Assembly (NCBI GenBank): GCA_015680685.1
Contig: MNCI01020931.1
Location: forward strand, 1-64,000
Length of the DNA stretch: 64,000 bases
Source: Gnetum montanum
Lineage: Eukaryota > Streptophyta > Gnetopsida > Gnetales > Gnetaceae
Reading direction: 5' to 3'
Of this stretch, positions 32,453-42,357 are shown in pieces; positions within the stretch are counted from its first letter, which is position 1, and each line of letters starts with the position of its first letter. The notes beneath the pieces are model-generated. The model was not told where the DNA came from, ran no database searches, and saw nothing but the letters and a program-made list of their open reading frames with translations. Position numbers and translations under genes: made by a program.

Positions 32453-34380
32453 CACCCCCATGACTAAATGAAAACTCATCCTCTAGTTCCTTACAAAATA
32501 TTGGGAAGGTATGGGATTACTGACTAATGAGAACTAACAACGACAAGGAATAACGGACTCAAAGTGCCTAGTGAATGGATCAATAAACATATTACAACAA
32601 TGGTATTCATACCCATTGTGGTGAACATTGTACATATATGACATCTAAACCCTCATCCGACAGCTTGAAGAAAAAGAGAGAGAGAGAGAAGAAAATGAGG
32701 CACGCTGCTACCGATGTCGAAATGTGCATTCCATTGTTCATCCATAGCCACATGACCAAACTTGTTCCTTGTGTAAACACTCCATCTCCAGTCCATCCCA
32801 AGTGCTTCCTCCTATCCCAGTCCATTATTCATGTAATTGCCATCTACACACATAACACAATCACAAATTAGGAAGGATAGATAATCCATAATGCAATTAA
32901 TACTTTACCTTGATATAAGTGCATTGGCTAGGTTGTGGGTATGACAGATACTGGGTTAGAGGTTTTTAAATAATAACTACCCAAGATGTATGGGTGAGAT
33001 AGGTGATTGAATGGAGAAATTTGTGTGACAGGGCCCCCACAACTAAGAGTAAACCCTAGTAGTAATAGGGTGGAAAAATTGAAGGAACAATGAAGATGAG
33101 GGAAATAACAATAGTGAAGCCAATAAATTGGATGTCATGGATGGGGATGAAACAAAAAATAGTTGACTGCAAAGAATGTTTAACGAAAAAAAATTAATAA
33201 TTGCACCAAAAAGGAATGCCAGTGGGTCCTCCCCAAAGCAAGCTCATGCCTTTTATGCCCTGACAAAACCATAAACCAAAGAGTCCGTAGGCTCTCAGAA
33301 TGACATATGGAAACAATGGTTAAGAACTTACCAACAAGAGTTTATCGAAGACTAACAATTTGTCAACCAAGATGTAGACTAATCATAAAACTGGCAATGA
33401 CATGAAATATGGGAAGAAATATGGAAGGAGAAGAGGAAATGAAATGGAATCCCAAGAGCAAGATTGTGTAAAGTCCCTTGTGTATTATGTGTTTAAGGTG
33501 ATTGAATAAAATTCACCCCAAGTCCAGACTCACCAACCACATCCAATGACCTCACATTAATACATTATATCAACTCATCCTCAGGAAGCAACAAGAATGC
33601 ATCCATCAAGTCACCACCATTCCAAGGAGAGAAAGATAGGAAAGTAGGAAGTGAGAAAGGGTTGTAGGTAGAGGGAACCTTCAGGCATGGGTAACATGTC
33701 TTTCCAATGCCATAACTAGTGTATGCAACCCATGTTTCTTTATTATGTCTAAGGGGTATGCTTTGAATTCCCACTAGTTTTTTTTTTTTTTGTGAGAACC
33801 ACACCATGTAAATACTTATTTGGATTCATTCAACTTCCTAATATCTGGTCAATAGTGGAATGGTAGAAAACCCATGAAAAGCATCCAAGTACCTAAGAGA
33901 ACAACCAGCAGAAGTGCGTCGAATCCCCTTGAAGTCACATCCTTTTCAACCATTGAGTCCTTCCTTGGTTTGAAAAGTACTAAGCCACCAGTTCATTAAT
34001 AATTTTATTTAAAAAAATGGATAGTATAGTTCCAAAGCCAAAGGAGACCACATAATTGAATGGATGAATGGACGACATGGACTCATTACTTATTTTATCA
34101 AAAGAACCATATATTAGTATCAACATTGAAGATCAAAGGTAAAAACCAACATTAGCAATCAACATTATTATAGTCCAACCCACCATCATGAGCACTTGTT
34201 TTATGATGAATGAAAGTAAATCAAAAAAATAAATAGTAAAAATGTGAATGATGGTGTAAAACAAAAATGCATAAAATTTAAAAGATGTGTAAAACAAAAA
34301 TACAAAAAGAACTGAGGGCTTAGAATGGTTAGCATTGGTGGCCATCTCCCCCATAACTAAGTTGGAGGGAGGAGATCCAA
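32453..34380 (-). other. X 3' non-coding region
   Basis: Collinear with the 3' regions of A1 and A2. It has polypurine-like motifs at 32453-32466, 33031-33046 and 34346-34362, the conserved CCTCCCCAAAGCAAGCTC block at 33220-33300, and the T-rich tract with CACACCATG at 33780-33810. No coding frame is conserved. Confidence 0.7.
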
Positions 34381-34925
34381 AATAGCAAGCAGGGTTGTCC
34401 ACCAATAGAGGTAGTATGGATACTAGCTATTCTGGGCTCATGGAAAGGTTTGGTTTGTTGGATGTTGACCAACAATTTATTATCTAGGCTCTCAGCTTTG
34501 TAAATCATCATGGCTCCTGAAGGAAAAGTTACATGAATAATATAAAGTCTTTTTTTAGCGCATTTTGGCATGTGTGTGGGGTTCCAATAGAGAACCTTAT
34601 CTTGTAATTGGTACTTAACTTTTCTAATTTTTAGGTCATGACATCATTTATTAAAAGCCTTGTGCAATTCATTAGATGGCAACACAACTAATCGATTCTC
34701 ATCTAGCAGGTTAAGGTTCATTGACCATTCTTCTTATGCTAGATTAAGATCAAGGTTAAGATCACATGCTGTAGATAGTGTACGAAGTTCTTCTTGAATA
34801 AGAATCATTGGGAGTTTTCTGTACACTAACTCATAGAGAGAGTAGCCTATAGGGAGTTTCCATGTGGAGCAGTATGCCCAAAGAGCATCATTCAGTTTGG
34901 TGCTCCAGTCTCGCCGGAACCTGCC
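34381..34925 (-). pseudogene. X integrase C-terminal half
   Basis: Integrase joins element DNA to the genome. From 34925 downward: RRDWSTKLNDALWAYCSTWK, GYSLYELVYRKLPM, a degenerate middle, then YQLQDKVLYWNPT and the C-terminal hydrophobic strand IASIHTTSIGG. This is the part after the catalytic core. The core itself (D, D, E) is absent because the sequence breaks at 34925 and switches strand. The same segment of A3 integrase is at about 54000-54520 in plus orientation. Confidence 0.8.
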
Positions 34926-35157
34926 ACCTCTCAAGAAGAGAAATATCATATTGGAATTAGTAGACCAATCTATCACTATTCCATTGGGACTAGTTGAAGA
35001 CATTGTGACTACTATCTATCGGTGGTCTTCTCCTACTAATTTCTTAGTAATCAAGTTTGAAAATTGCAAGGGGGCCTTCCAAATCATTATGGAAAGGGCA
35101 TGGTTAAGCACTGTTAATGTAAGAATGGACATCAGAGATCTTTCCTTGAAGATATAA
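34926..35157 (+). pseudogene. A3 (or Y) protease, C-terminal part
   Basis: From the strand switch, the plus frame reads LPPLKKRNIILELVDQSITI, then GLVEDIVTTIYRW, FLVIKFENCKGAF, QIIMERAWLSTVN and IRDLSLKI, the C-terminal three quarters of the Athila protease. The active-site Asp segment is missing, lost at the junction. It is followed in frame order by the linker to RT. Confidence 0.8.
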
Positions 35158-35964
35158 AAAAATGCATTTGGAAAGATCAAGAAGAGATGAGTTCCATGCA
35201 TCATGTACAATGATACAGGGTGCAATTGCATGCAAAAACTTTGGTCCATGAAACAAGCATCTATTTATGCATGCAAGTAATGTGCACATGAGGTAAATAT
35301 TCAAAGGTATCTATACGTAGCAACAACAACAAAAAGAGGACACCCAATGGCTAACTATTGATTCTAATGATAGCATAATGTCCATAGAACCTACTAAGAG
35401 CTTAACATGCACATATTTCATAGGCATGGATGAACTAGAGCAAGTTCATTACCAACTCTTTGATAATGAAAATGATGATACCAATTGGGAAGAGTTGGAT
35501 ATCCCTAAGAATTTTAAATAAGAGCCCCTAAAGTTGAAAACTCTACTTCCCAAGCTAGAATATGCATTTTGGAAAAATGGCAAGCTAATCATAGTTAATG
35601 CCAAACTTCCTCTTGAATAGAAAGAAAATTGTTGAAAGTGGACAAAAAATGGCCAACAACCTTTGCCTAGTCATATCCTGAATTCACTGGAATTGATCCA
35701 CGAATATGCAAGCATAGCATTTAAACTGATCCATCCATGAAGCCAAGGAGGCAACCATAATGGAAGTTGAACCAAAAATTAAAGAAAATTATCAAAAAGG
35801 AGATTAAGCAACTCCTTAAGGTAGGGTTCATCTACCCCATTGTTGATAGCAAGTTGATCAACCCACTCATGCTAGTGCCAAAGAGAGGTGGCAAATGGTA
35901 GGTTTGTATCAACTTCAAGCTATTAAACATCGCAACATTCAAAGATCATTTTCCACTATCATTT
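35158..35964 (+). pseudogene. A3 reverse transcriptase, N-terminal part
   Basis: The linker GMDELEQVHYQLFDNEND and PKLEYAFWKNGKL is followed by the RT fingers: KEIKQLLKVGFIYPI, SKLINPLMLVPKRGGKW, then VCINFKLLN and the last readable words KDHFPLSF. The frame is broken by several stops. It ends at 35964 in the middle of the palm and continues at 52159 after T2. Confidence 0.8.
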
Positions 35965-36091
35965 TGTTGGCACATTTTGGCCATTTAATGGATCAGGCTT
36001 TGTGAGGTTGTGGAGCTAATCATATCAATTGTTCAAAGTTCGTGACAATCCTCTGCCAACTACTTTAGTGCCAAAGAAGCATTCACTGGAT

Positions 36092-37050
36092 CTACAAACA
36101 TGTATTGATGTACAAGTCAAGAAGTGTGTTTAGTTGACCTCCATAAGGTATGGGAGGGTAATGAATGTAAGGCAACTTGTAGAAGAAACTAAATAATGCC
36201 TTGGAATTGAGAGTTATATTGTTTGGGCTATGAAATGCCCCTGAAAGCCAGGTACATTCAAGGTCATCCACCCTGGCAAATGGCAAAAGCATCTGGAATA
36301 GCCCATTATGACGAGGCAACATGGTGAAGAAGCAGGAGCGGATTACTTTCACTTAGAGCGTATGGTTTAGGAGAGAGATTTCAGTGGGAATCTTGCCAAG
36401 CAATTTGTTGTCTCAAAGACCATAATCCTGCACAGACTTCAAATTTGCAATCTGAGAAGGGATGCTGCAGCTCAACGTATTATCATCCAATTCAAGCCGA
36501 TAGAGAGAAGACAGATTTCCTAAGCTTGCAGAGATGCTTCCAGTTATGAAGTTGGAAAACACATCCATGTCCTACATATTTGGCCAGAAGCGCACCAAAT
36601 TGACTGGTAAAGTTCCAGTTAACATGTTCTGGTAAAGACGTAGTTCCTGTAAGACAGAGCAATTGGACAGAGCTTCCAAGATAAGAACGGGTGCTGACGT
36701 CATCTTCACTTATGAAATAGTATTTCCCCACATTCAAGTAAACCATGTGACTACAGACTTTTCCTATCCAAGAAGAAGATGTTATGCCCGTCAATCCATT
36801 ATGTGTAAAGTCGAGTTGGGAGAGATTGGCGAGTGACACTGGAATGTCCCCGCTAAATTGGTCGAAAGCGAAGCTCAAAAATTACAGTTTGTGGAAGCTG
36901 CCTATCCAGGAAAGAAGACGACCATAGAAATTATTTTCAGTTAATTTTAGGTTGATGAGAGCCGTAAGGTTGCTTATGCAGGAGCCTGAAATGGCAACAG
37001 AAGTAGAGCGTGGTTCAAAGAGACCTCCAACGCACCGTATCTAGAGGTTC
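36092..37050 (-). pseudogene. LRR receptor-like protein fragment in T2 5' LTR
   Basis: Plasma-membrane LRR proteins act in defence and development. On the minus strand, from about 37010 downward: SNLTALINLKLTENNFYGRL, SWIGSFHKL, FAFDQFSGDIPVSLANLSQL, DFTHNGLTGI, then (about 36430-36540) SLGNLSSLYRLELDDNTLSC, SIPSQIANLKSV and DNKLLGKIPTEISLLNH. These match the plant LRR consensus LxxLxxLxLxxNxLxGxIP over at least five repeats. Stops and a frameshift interrupt it and no transmembrane or kinase part is visible. It is antisense to T2. The partner copy is at 49441-49990 with 41952-42357. Confidence 0.85.
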
Positions 37051-37417
37051 AGCACCAGACGCGCGAGACAGTGCCTAGGGTTTGATCCTGACGAAACCCT
37101 CCATTATCGGATGCATTACTTACCTTCCTATGCACTGGAAGAGGGATCTCTTACAGCAATGGCAGCTATGCCTGTGTTTATTGAGCATTTCTGTAGCGCT
37201 AAGCACGCACGTGCGAGTCAACACCAGAGCCTTACTCCACAGCACGTGGGCGGAGGACAAGGAAGACAGCAACGAAGCATAAAAAAATTTTCAGGAATGA
37301 ACGCGGCTCAACGAAAAATGATTTTCGGATGAAACATGATTTACAGAGGTCAAATCAATAACTTAATCTAGCTCTAGGGCTATCAGGACCTAGTGACTTG
37401 GAGCTTCTCTGAATACC

Positions 37418-37831
37418 ATGAAAATAAAGGATGCTAATGCTGGAGTACTCTCAAATTTTGAAGTCCTCAAATTGTTACGATCCAGAGGAGCTACTCAAGA
37501 TCCCTTAGGCTCTATAGGCTCTGTAGCTCCTTCAGAGTGCAAGGTTTTTGATTATCTAGTACATTCTGCAGCATGTGGGCAAAATGAGGAATCGGTTAGA
37601 GAGTTATTAGAAATAGTAAAACAATTTGAAATTACCAAGGCAAAGAAGCTTCAAGTTTTAAATCTTAGACCTACTACAGCAGTTGAAGTTCATATGATAA
37701 TTGAGGATTGTGAAGAGCGAATGTCAGAAGATTCTGTTCAAGAATTTATTTCCACCGTGAAGAGAATACTGCCTAGTTCCCCTCCAAAGACGGAAGATGA
37801 AAATGTTGTTGAGAAAGTGCAGAGAAGATGA
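37418..37831 (+). CDS. RPC9: RNA polymerase III subunit RPC9/CRCP-like frame captured in T2 5' LTR
   Basis: Complete 137-codon frame, ATG to TGA, without interruption. RPC9 (yeast Rpc17, animal CRCP) pairs with Rpc25 in the Pol III stalk in the nucleus. Recognition rests on the N-terminal KDANAGVLSNFEVLKLL and, from about residue 80, the HRDC-like region ITKAKKLQVLNLRPTTAVEV, EDCEERMSED and STVKRILP, which line up with the same blocks in CRCP. Length fits the family. It has no intron, suggesting capture from mRNA. It sits in sense orientation in U3, 450 bp upstream of the LTR TATA box. Compared by eye with the copy at 50334-50747, replacement changes far outnumber silent ones, so I see no sign of selection. 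Whether it is expressed is unknown. Confidence 0.9.
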   Translation: MKIKDANAGVLSNFEVLKLLRSRGATQDPLGSIGSVAPSECKVFDYLVHSAACGQNEESVRELLEIVKQFEITKAKKLQVLNLRPTTAVEVHMIIEDCEERMSEDSVQEFISTVKRILPSSPPKTEDENVVEKVQRR

Positions 37832-38280
37832 AGATGGAATCGGCCCTGATATAACTTCGGTTGTATACACATACATATATCAAATCCATGGTTACTATCT
37901 CTATCACTACAAAGAAAATAAAATATTTTATGATTTAAAAAGGAAAAGACAGTTATGGAATATTTTTGTAACATCCTATAAAAGGAGACATTTGGCTATT
38001 ATTCCTATGGAAGTTGTAACTTCCTATGATAGTTACAACTATAATATTTATAATTAATTTTAATTTGGATTATCATGAAGACGCTTGTCAATTGTATCCT
38101 TTTTTATCTCTATGGTGGTTACAACCATCCAAGATTTTTTGTAACTTATCTAACTTGTTGGGCAAGTAACCTCCTAACTTGTTGGGCAAGGAATCTCCTA
38201 ATTGGTTGGCCAAGTTACTTGGGAGAGAAGGTAGGTAAGATATTTTTGAATATGTAACTTACCTAACTACCTTTGAGCCC

Positions 38281-38289
38281 TATAAAAAG
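38281..38289 (+). promoter_or_regulatory. T2 5' LTR TATA box
   Basis: TATAAAAAG in the context GAGCCCTATAAAAAGGCTTC, conserved at 51173-51181 in the 3' LTR and mirrored in T1. It is the likely start region of the element transcript. Confidence 0.7.
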
Positions 38290-39344
38290 GCTTCAGGGGT
38301 CAAGGAGGAATATTAATTGGGGTCTCATACATCACACTTTTGAGAAAACATTGGGATCACACTTGGGCTCTCACTTGGAGACACACTTGAGGACTTGAGA
38401 AGAGCTTTGTAAAGAAGAAATTGTGAACGATTGCTTGTAAGATTGCTTGCTAGAGTAAAGATTTCAGCCTCCTTGTCATGGTCCTATGAGTTATGTATTT
38501 TATTTTTTATTTTGTTTAAATTGTTTAGCTAGTGGTTTAGATAGTATCATCCTTGGCAAGTAATTTTGGGATTTTTAGATTGCTCTTACTGTTCTTGTTG
38601 CCCGATAGAAATTTCTATTAAAATTTTGCCATAGAAGCGCTTGTGTTTAAAAGCCTTAAGAGCATTTTAGTAGTAAATTTCGTTATTGTGCAACGTGTGG
38701 GAACTNAAATGGAGTCTCGTACGTGGTAGTTTATGCAGCATTTTTTGGTAGCATAGTACGATTGTCTTGAAGAAATTGCTTGTTTGAGCCTTGGAAGTTT
38801 GAACAGTTCATAGATATTAAATTTGGAATAGCTTTATTGCGAAGTGTTTACTCGTGTCATTTTACCTTGTTTGAATATTTGAGGTGTCAACAAATCTTCT
38901 TTCCTTTCTTTTCTATCTATTTCCATCGAATCTTGCTCTATTTCTAGTTTTCTTGTGGAACTATCTCTTTCTCTAAGGAAAATTAGGAGTAGATTGCGGA
39001 GTTGTGCTCAAATGTTTTTACAAAATTTTATTTGTTACAAGTAGGTATTATAAGAACCGTGTAGACTAGGCAGTTCAACAAAATAGGAACTTTTCAACAA
39101 CTCACAGTACTTGGCAAAGTTGGCTGAATCTCTTTAAAGTAAGTCATTTGTAGTTTACACACAACACAATCGTTACATTTCTCACAACCACACGCCGCAA
39201 CAGCACACACACATACTCACATTAACTACTGAGTTTATTTGGAGGTATATGGGCCTTGGTGTTGCCAGAGACCAGCAGGCACCTAAATCCTGTTCGAGAA
39301 CACTCGTTGGCGATCAAGTCCAAAATGGTCGCCAACAGTTCTTT

Positions 39345-39362
39345 TGGCGCTAGAAGGAGGGC
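39345..39362 (+). promoter_or_regulatory. T2 primer-binding site
   Basis: TGGCGCTAGAAGGAGGGC, seven bases after the LTR end. Same site as in T3. Confidence 0.75.
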
Positions 39363-39461
39363 TGAAAATTTAGCCTCTAGGTTCATAAGCCTTATAATTT
39401 TAGTACATCAACAATTCTTGTTACTATAAAGGCTTAAGAAATTAGATACTATTTTTAGTTC

Positions 39462-40325
39462 ATGACCAAGAAAATTGATAGTTTGGAAAATTCAAAAGTT
39501 TCAAAGGATATTCTAGATTCTAAGACTAATTCTTCATTAGAAGAAGAAGAAAAGAAAGATTTTGAATTGGGAACAAGTAGTGGAGTGAAAACTAGAAGAT
39601 CAAGAAGATCACTCATTATATCTGGTTCGTCAATTCGTAAGAGAAGATCTAGAAATTCTAAGAGTTCAACATTTCAAAGGAATAGGATGGTAAATCCTTG
39701 GCTAGGAATTACACCATTAGGATTTCAAAATTACAATGATATTCCTAAGGTAGTTTACAAATATTTTCTTGAGCCTTTCATTCCTGGAAAAGCTTATTTA
39801 GCTGAAGAATATATTCACATGTTTGAGTTAGCTTTAGCTCATGCAAATATTCAACATGAAGATCAAGCTTGCAGGTTATTTGTATCAAATCTAAAGGATA
39901 TGGCTCAGATTTGGTATTCAAACTTACCAAGCAATAGTATTACAAGTTGGGATGACATGAAGAATCTTTTCTTGGCCCAGTTTGGTAATCAATTAGATCA
40001 ACAACAACTATACTGTGGATTGATACAAGCTAAGCCAGGAGCTAAAGAGTCAATTAGAGATTTCAATATTAAGTTTCAACGAATTTGTGGACTCTTTCAA
40101 AGGCAATATAGGCCATCAGAAGAAATGCTTAAGGAAACTTACCTTAAGGTTGTCAACCACAACATTTCAATTTGGTTAAGGAGAACTCCCAACTTAACTA
40201 CGCTAAGTGACTACTTTAGTGAAGCTATACAATTGGAAAAACAGTTGAACTTGAATCCTGAAGAAAATATCGCAATTCAAAAAATAGAAGAAAGAGTTAT
40301 GATTCCTATGCAAGATTTAGCTTAA
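39462..40325 (+). CDS. T2 Gag
   Basis: Intact 287-codon frame from the ATG at 39462. It has an acidic/serine N-terminus with SLEEEEKKDFELG, a basic patch around residues 40-70 (RRSRRS, RKRRSRNSK), PLGFQNYNDIPKVVYKYFL (about 88-106), then the capsid core GKAYLAEEYIHMFELALAH (about 109-127), MAQIWYSNLPSNSITSWDD (about 148-166), and a C-terminal helix LSDYFSEAIQLEKQLN. It is the best preserved gag in the window and the reference for T1. No zinc knuckle is seen before the stop, and coding probably resumed as gag-pro in the sequence now hidden by the N run. Confidence 0.85.
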   Translation: MTKKIDSLENSKVSKDILDSKTNSSLEEEEKKDFELGTSSGVKTRRSRRSLIISGSSIRKRRSRNSKSSTFQRNRMVNPWLGITPLGFQNYNDIPKVVYKYFLEPFIPGKAYLAEEYIHMFELALAHANIQHEDQACRLFVSNLKDMAQIWYSNLPSNSITSWDDMKNLFLAQFGNQLDQQQLYCGLIQAKPGAKESIRDFNIKFQRICGLFQRQYRPSEEMLKETYLKVVNHNISIWLRRTPNLTTLSDYFSEAIQLEKQLNLNPEENIAIQKIEERVMIPMQDLA

Positions 40326-40359
40326 TTTAAAGCTTTACCAGGTCCATCTCATGTTAAGA

Positions 40360-40929
40360 NNNNNNNNNNNNNNNNNNNNNNNNNNNNNNNNNNNNNNNNN
40401 NNNNNNNNNNNNNNNNNNNNNNNNNNNNNNNNNNNNNNNNNNNNNNNNNNNNNNNNNNNNNNNNNNNNNNNNNNNNNNNNNNNNNNNNNNNNNNNNNNNN
40501 NNNNNNNNNNNNNNNNNNNNNNNNNNNNNNNNNNNNNNNNNNNNNNNNNNNNNNNNNNNNNNNNNNNNNNNNNNNNNNNNNNNNNNNNNNNNNNNNNNNN
40601 NNNNNNNNNNNNNNNNNNNNNNNNNNNNNNNNNNNNNNNNNNNNNNNNNNNNNNNNNNNNNNNNNNNNNNNNNNNNNNNNNNNNNNNNNNNNNNNNNNNN
40701 NNNNNNNNNNNNNNNNNNNNNNNNNNNNNNNNNNNNNNNNNNNNNNNNNNNNNNNNNNNNNNNNNNNNNNNNNNNNNNNNNNNNNNNNNNNNNNNNNNNN
40801 NNNNNNNNNNNNNNNNNNNNNNNNNNNNNNNNNNNNNNNNNNNNNNNNNNNNNNNNNNNNNNNNNNNNNNNNNNNNNNNNNNNNNNNNNNNNNNNNNNNN
40901 NNNNNNNNNNNNNNNNNNNNNNNNNNNNN
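40360..40929. other. Assembly gap of 570 N
   Basis: Lies between T2 gag and protease. By comparison with T1 (about 3030-3780) it hides the gag tail and the start of protease. Confidence 0.95.
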
Positions 40930-41496
40930 AAGGAAGTTCCTCCTTTCCTTTTGATAATGAAATTAAAGGATAAATTCTTACACAATTGTTTGGTTGATTC
41001 TGGAGCTACGTCTACTATAATGTCATTATCTATATGTAAGAAACTTGGTTTGATTCCTAAAAAATCAAATAAAAAGATTGTTCAAGTGGATAAAAGTAGA
41101 GTGAAGATTGTGGGTCAATTACCAAATGTTCTATTGGAAATTGCTTCTGAACCTCATATTAGAAGTAAAGTAAGTATTCAAGTGGCAGATATACCAGATT
41201 CACATAGTCTCTTATTGCGTAGAAGTTGGAGCAAGAATTTCTCAGGTTACATATCAACAAATTATTCTCCCATGTGGTTACCTTGGAAAGGAGAACCAAA
41301 TCAAATATACATCTATAGCGAACCTTTCATGATTAATAACATTACTTCAAATGGAAAAAGTAAGATGGTTGAAAAAGAAGATGTTGAAAACAAAATTTGT
41401 ACACTCCAAGAAAATGAGAATTCATTTGAGAAAGAAGATGAGAGGATTCCTGAAGACAAATCTCAAGAGGATCAAGTTGAAAACAAATCTCAATAG
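40930..41496 (+). CDS. T2 protease, 5' end in assembly gap
   Basis: Aspartic protease with an intact active site CLVDSGATSTIMSLSICK, a following strand VQVDKSRVKIVGQLPNVLLE, and the C-terminal VADIPDSHSLLLRRSW. It continues to a conserved WLPWKGEPNQIYIYS segment and ends in a Glu/Lys/Gln-rich tail with two near-identical short repeats (DQVENKSQ), then TAG at 41494. In T1 the same conserved segment is followed by aRH and RT, whereas here coding stops and the polypurine tract comes 315 bp later. This shows a clean loss of all of pol. Confidence 0.85.
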   Translation, partial: KEVPPFLLIMKLKDKFLHNCLVDSGATSTIMSLSICKKLGLIPKKSNKKIVQVDKSRVKIVGQLPNVLLEIASEPHIRSKVSIQVADIPDSHSLLLRRSWSKNFSGYISTNYSPMWLPWKGEPNQIYIYSEPFMINNITSNGKSKMVEKEDVENKICTLQENENSFEKEDERIPEDKSQEDQVENKSQ

Positions 41497-41810
41497 GATC
41501 AAGTTGAAAGCTCCAGTGAGCCAAAAAGTAATAGGAAGATTTCTTATGACAGGGTTAGAGATATGAGGATTCCTACCAAAGTAATCCTCCCCATTCTCTT
41601 CCCATCTCAAGAATAGTCCATGAACAAAGGACTTGATAATGTACAGTTTATTTGTTTTGTTAGGAATGAGGTTTTTAAACCACCAAACCTTATGTTTGAT
41701 GGAAATTTTCATCCAAAAATATTTATCTTTTGAGCTGTAAAAAGTTTAATAAAAGCTTCAAGTACAGTTTAGTTTTAAAATGAGGCATGCATAAATTTCT
41801 TTAAGCTTTT

Positions 41811-41824
41811 AAAGGGGGCAGAAA
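41811..41824 (+). promoter_or_regulatory. T2 polypurine tract
   Basis: AAAGGGGGCAGAAA directly before the 3' LTR start TGTTGGCACATT at 41825. Confidence 0.85.
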
Positions 41825-42357
41825 TGTTGGCACATTTTGGCCATTTAATGGATCAGGCTTTGTGAGGTTGTGGAGCTAATCATATCAATTGTTCAAAGTT
41901 TCTGACAATCCTCTGCCAGCTACTTTAGTGCCAAAGAAGCATTCACTGGATCTACAAACATGTATTGATGTACAAGTCAAGAAGTGGGTTTAGTTGACCT
42001 CCATAAGGTATGGGAGGGTAATGAATGTAAGGCAACTTGTAGAAGAAACTAAATAATGCCTTGGAATTGATAGTTATATTGTTTGGGCTATGAAATGCCC
42101 CTGAAAGCCAGGTACATTCAAGGTCATCCGCCCTGGCAAATGGCAAAAGCATCTGGAACAGCCCATTATGAGGAGGCAACATGGTGAAGAAGCAGGAGCG
42201 GATTACTTTCACTTAGAGTGTATGGTTTAGGAGAGAGATTTCAGTGGGAATCTTGCCAAGCAATTTGTTGTCTCAAATACCATAATCCTGCAGAGACTTC
42301 AAATTTGCAATCTGAGAAGGGATGTTGCAGCTCAACGTATTATCATCCAATTGAAGC
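41825..42357 (+). repeat. T2 3' LTR, first part (with LRR fragment end)
   Basis: Matches 35965-36497 closely. It contains the 3' portion of the antisense LRR fragment (41952-42357). Interrupted at 42357 by A2 and resumed at 49441. Confidence 0.95.

Larger units (their letters stand above)
35965..39337 (+). repeat. T2 5' LTR
   Basis: 3373 bp as assembled (an N at 38706 replaces about 215 bp present in the other LTR). U3 holds antisense LRR sequence (36092-37050), the sense RPC9 frame (37418-37831), and short repeats with GTTGGGCAAG (about 38150-38215). The TATA box is at 38281. R/U5 extends to GTCGCCAACA at 39337. Confidence 0.95.

Noticed and set aside
36498-36521. Search for an A2 target duplication here
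   Set aside because: The counterpart bases are deleted from the A2-interrupted LTR, so no duplication can be demonstrated.
37738-37974. 78-codon minus frame overlapping the RPC9 frame (also 50654-50890)
   Set aside because: Antisense shadow of the recognised frame. Similarity between copies simply reflects LTR identity.
40335-40985. Long frames spanning the N run
   Set aside because: Produced by translation through N. Only the parts outside 40360-40929 carry information.
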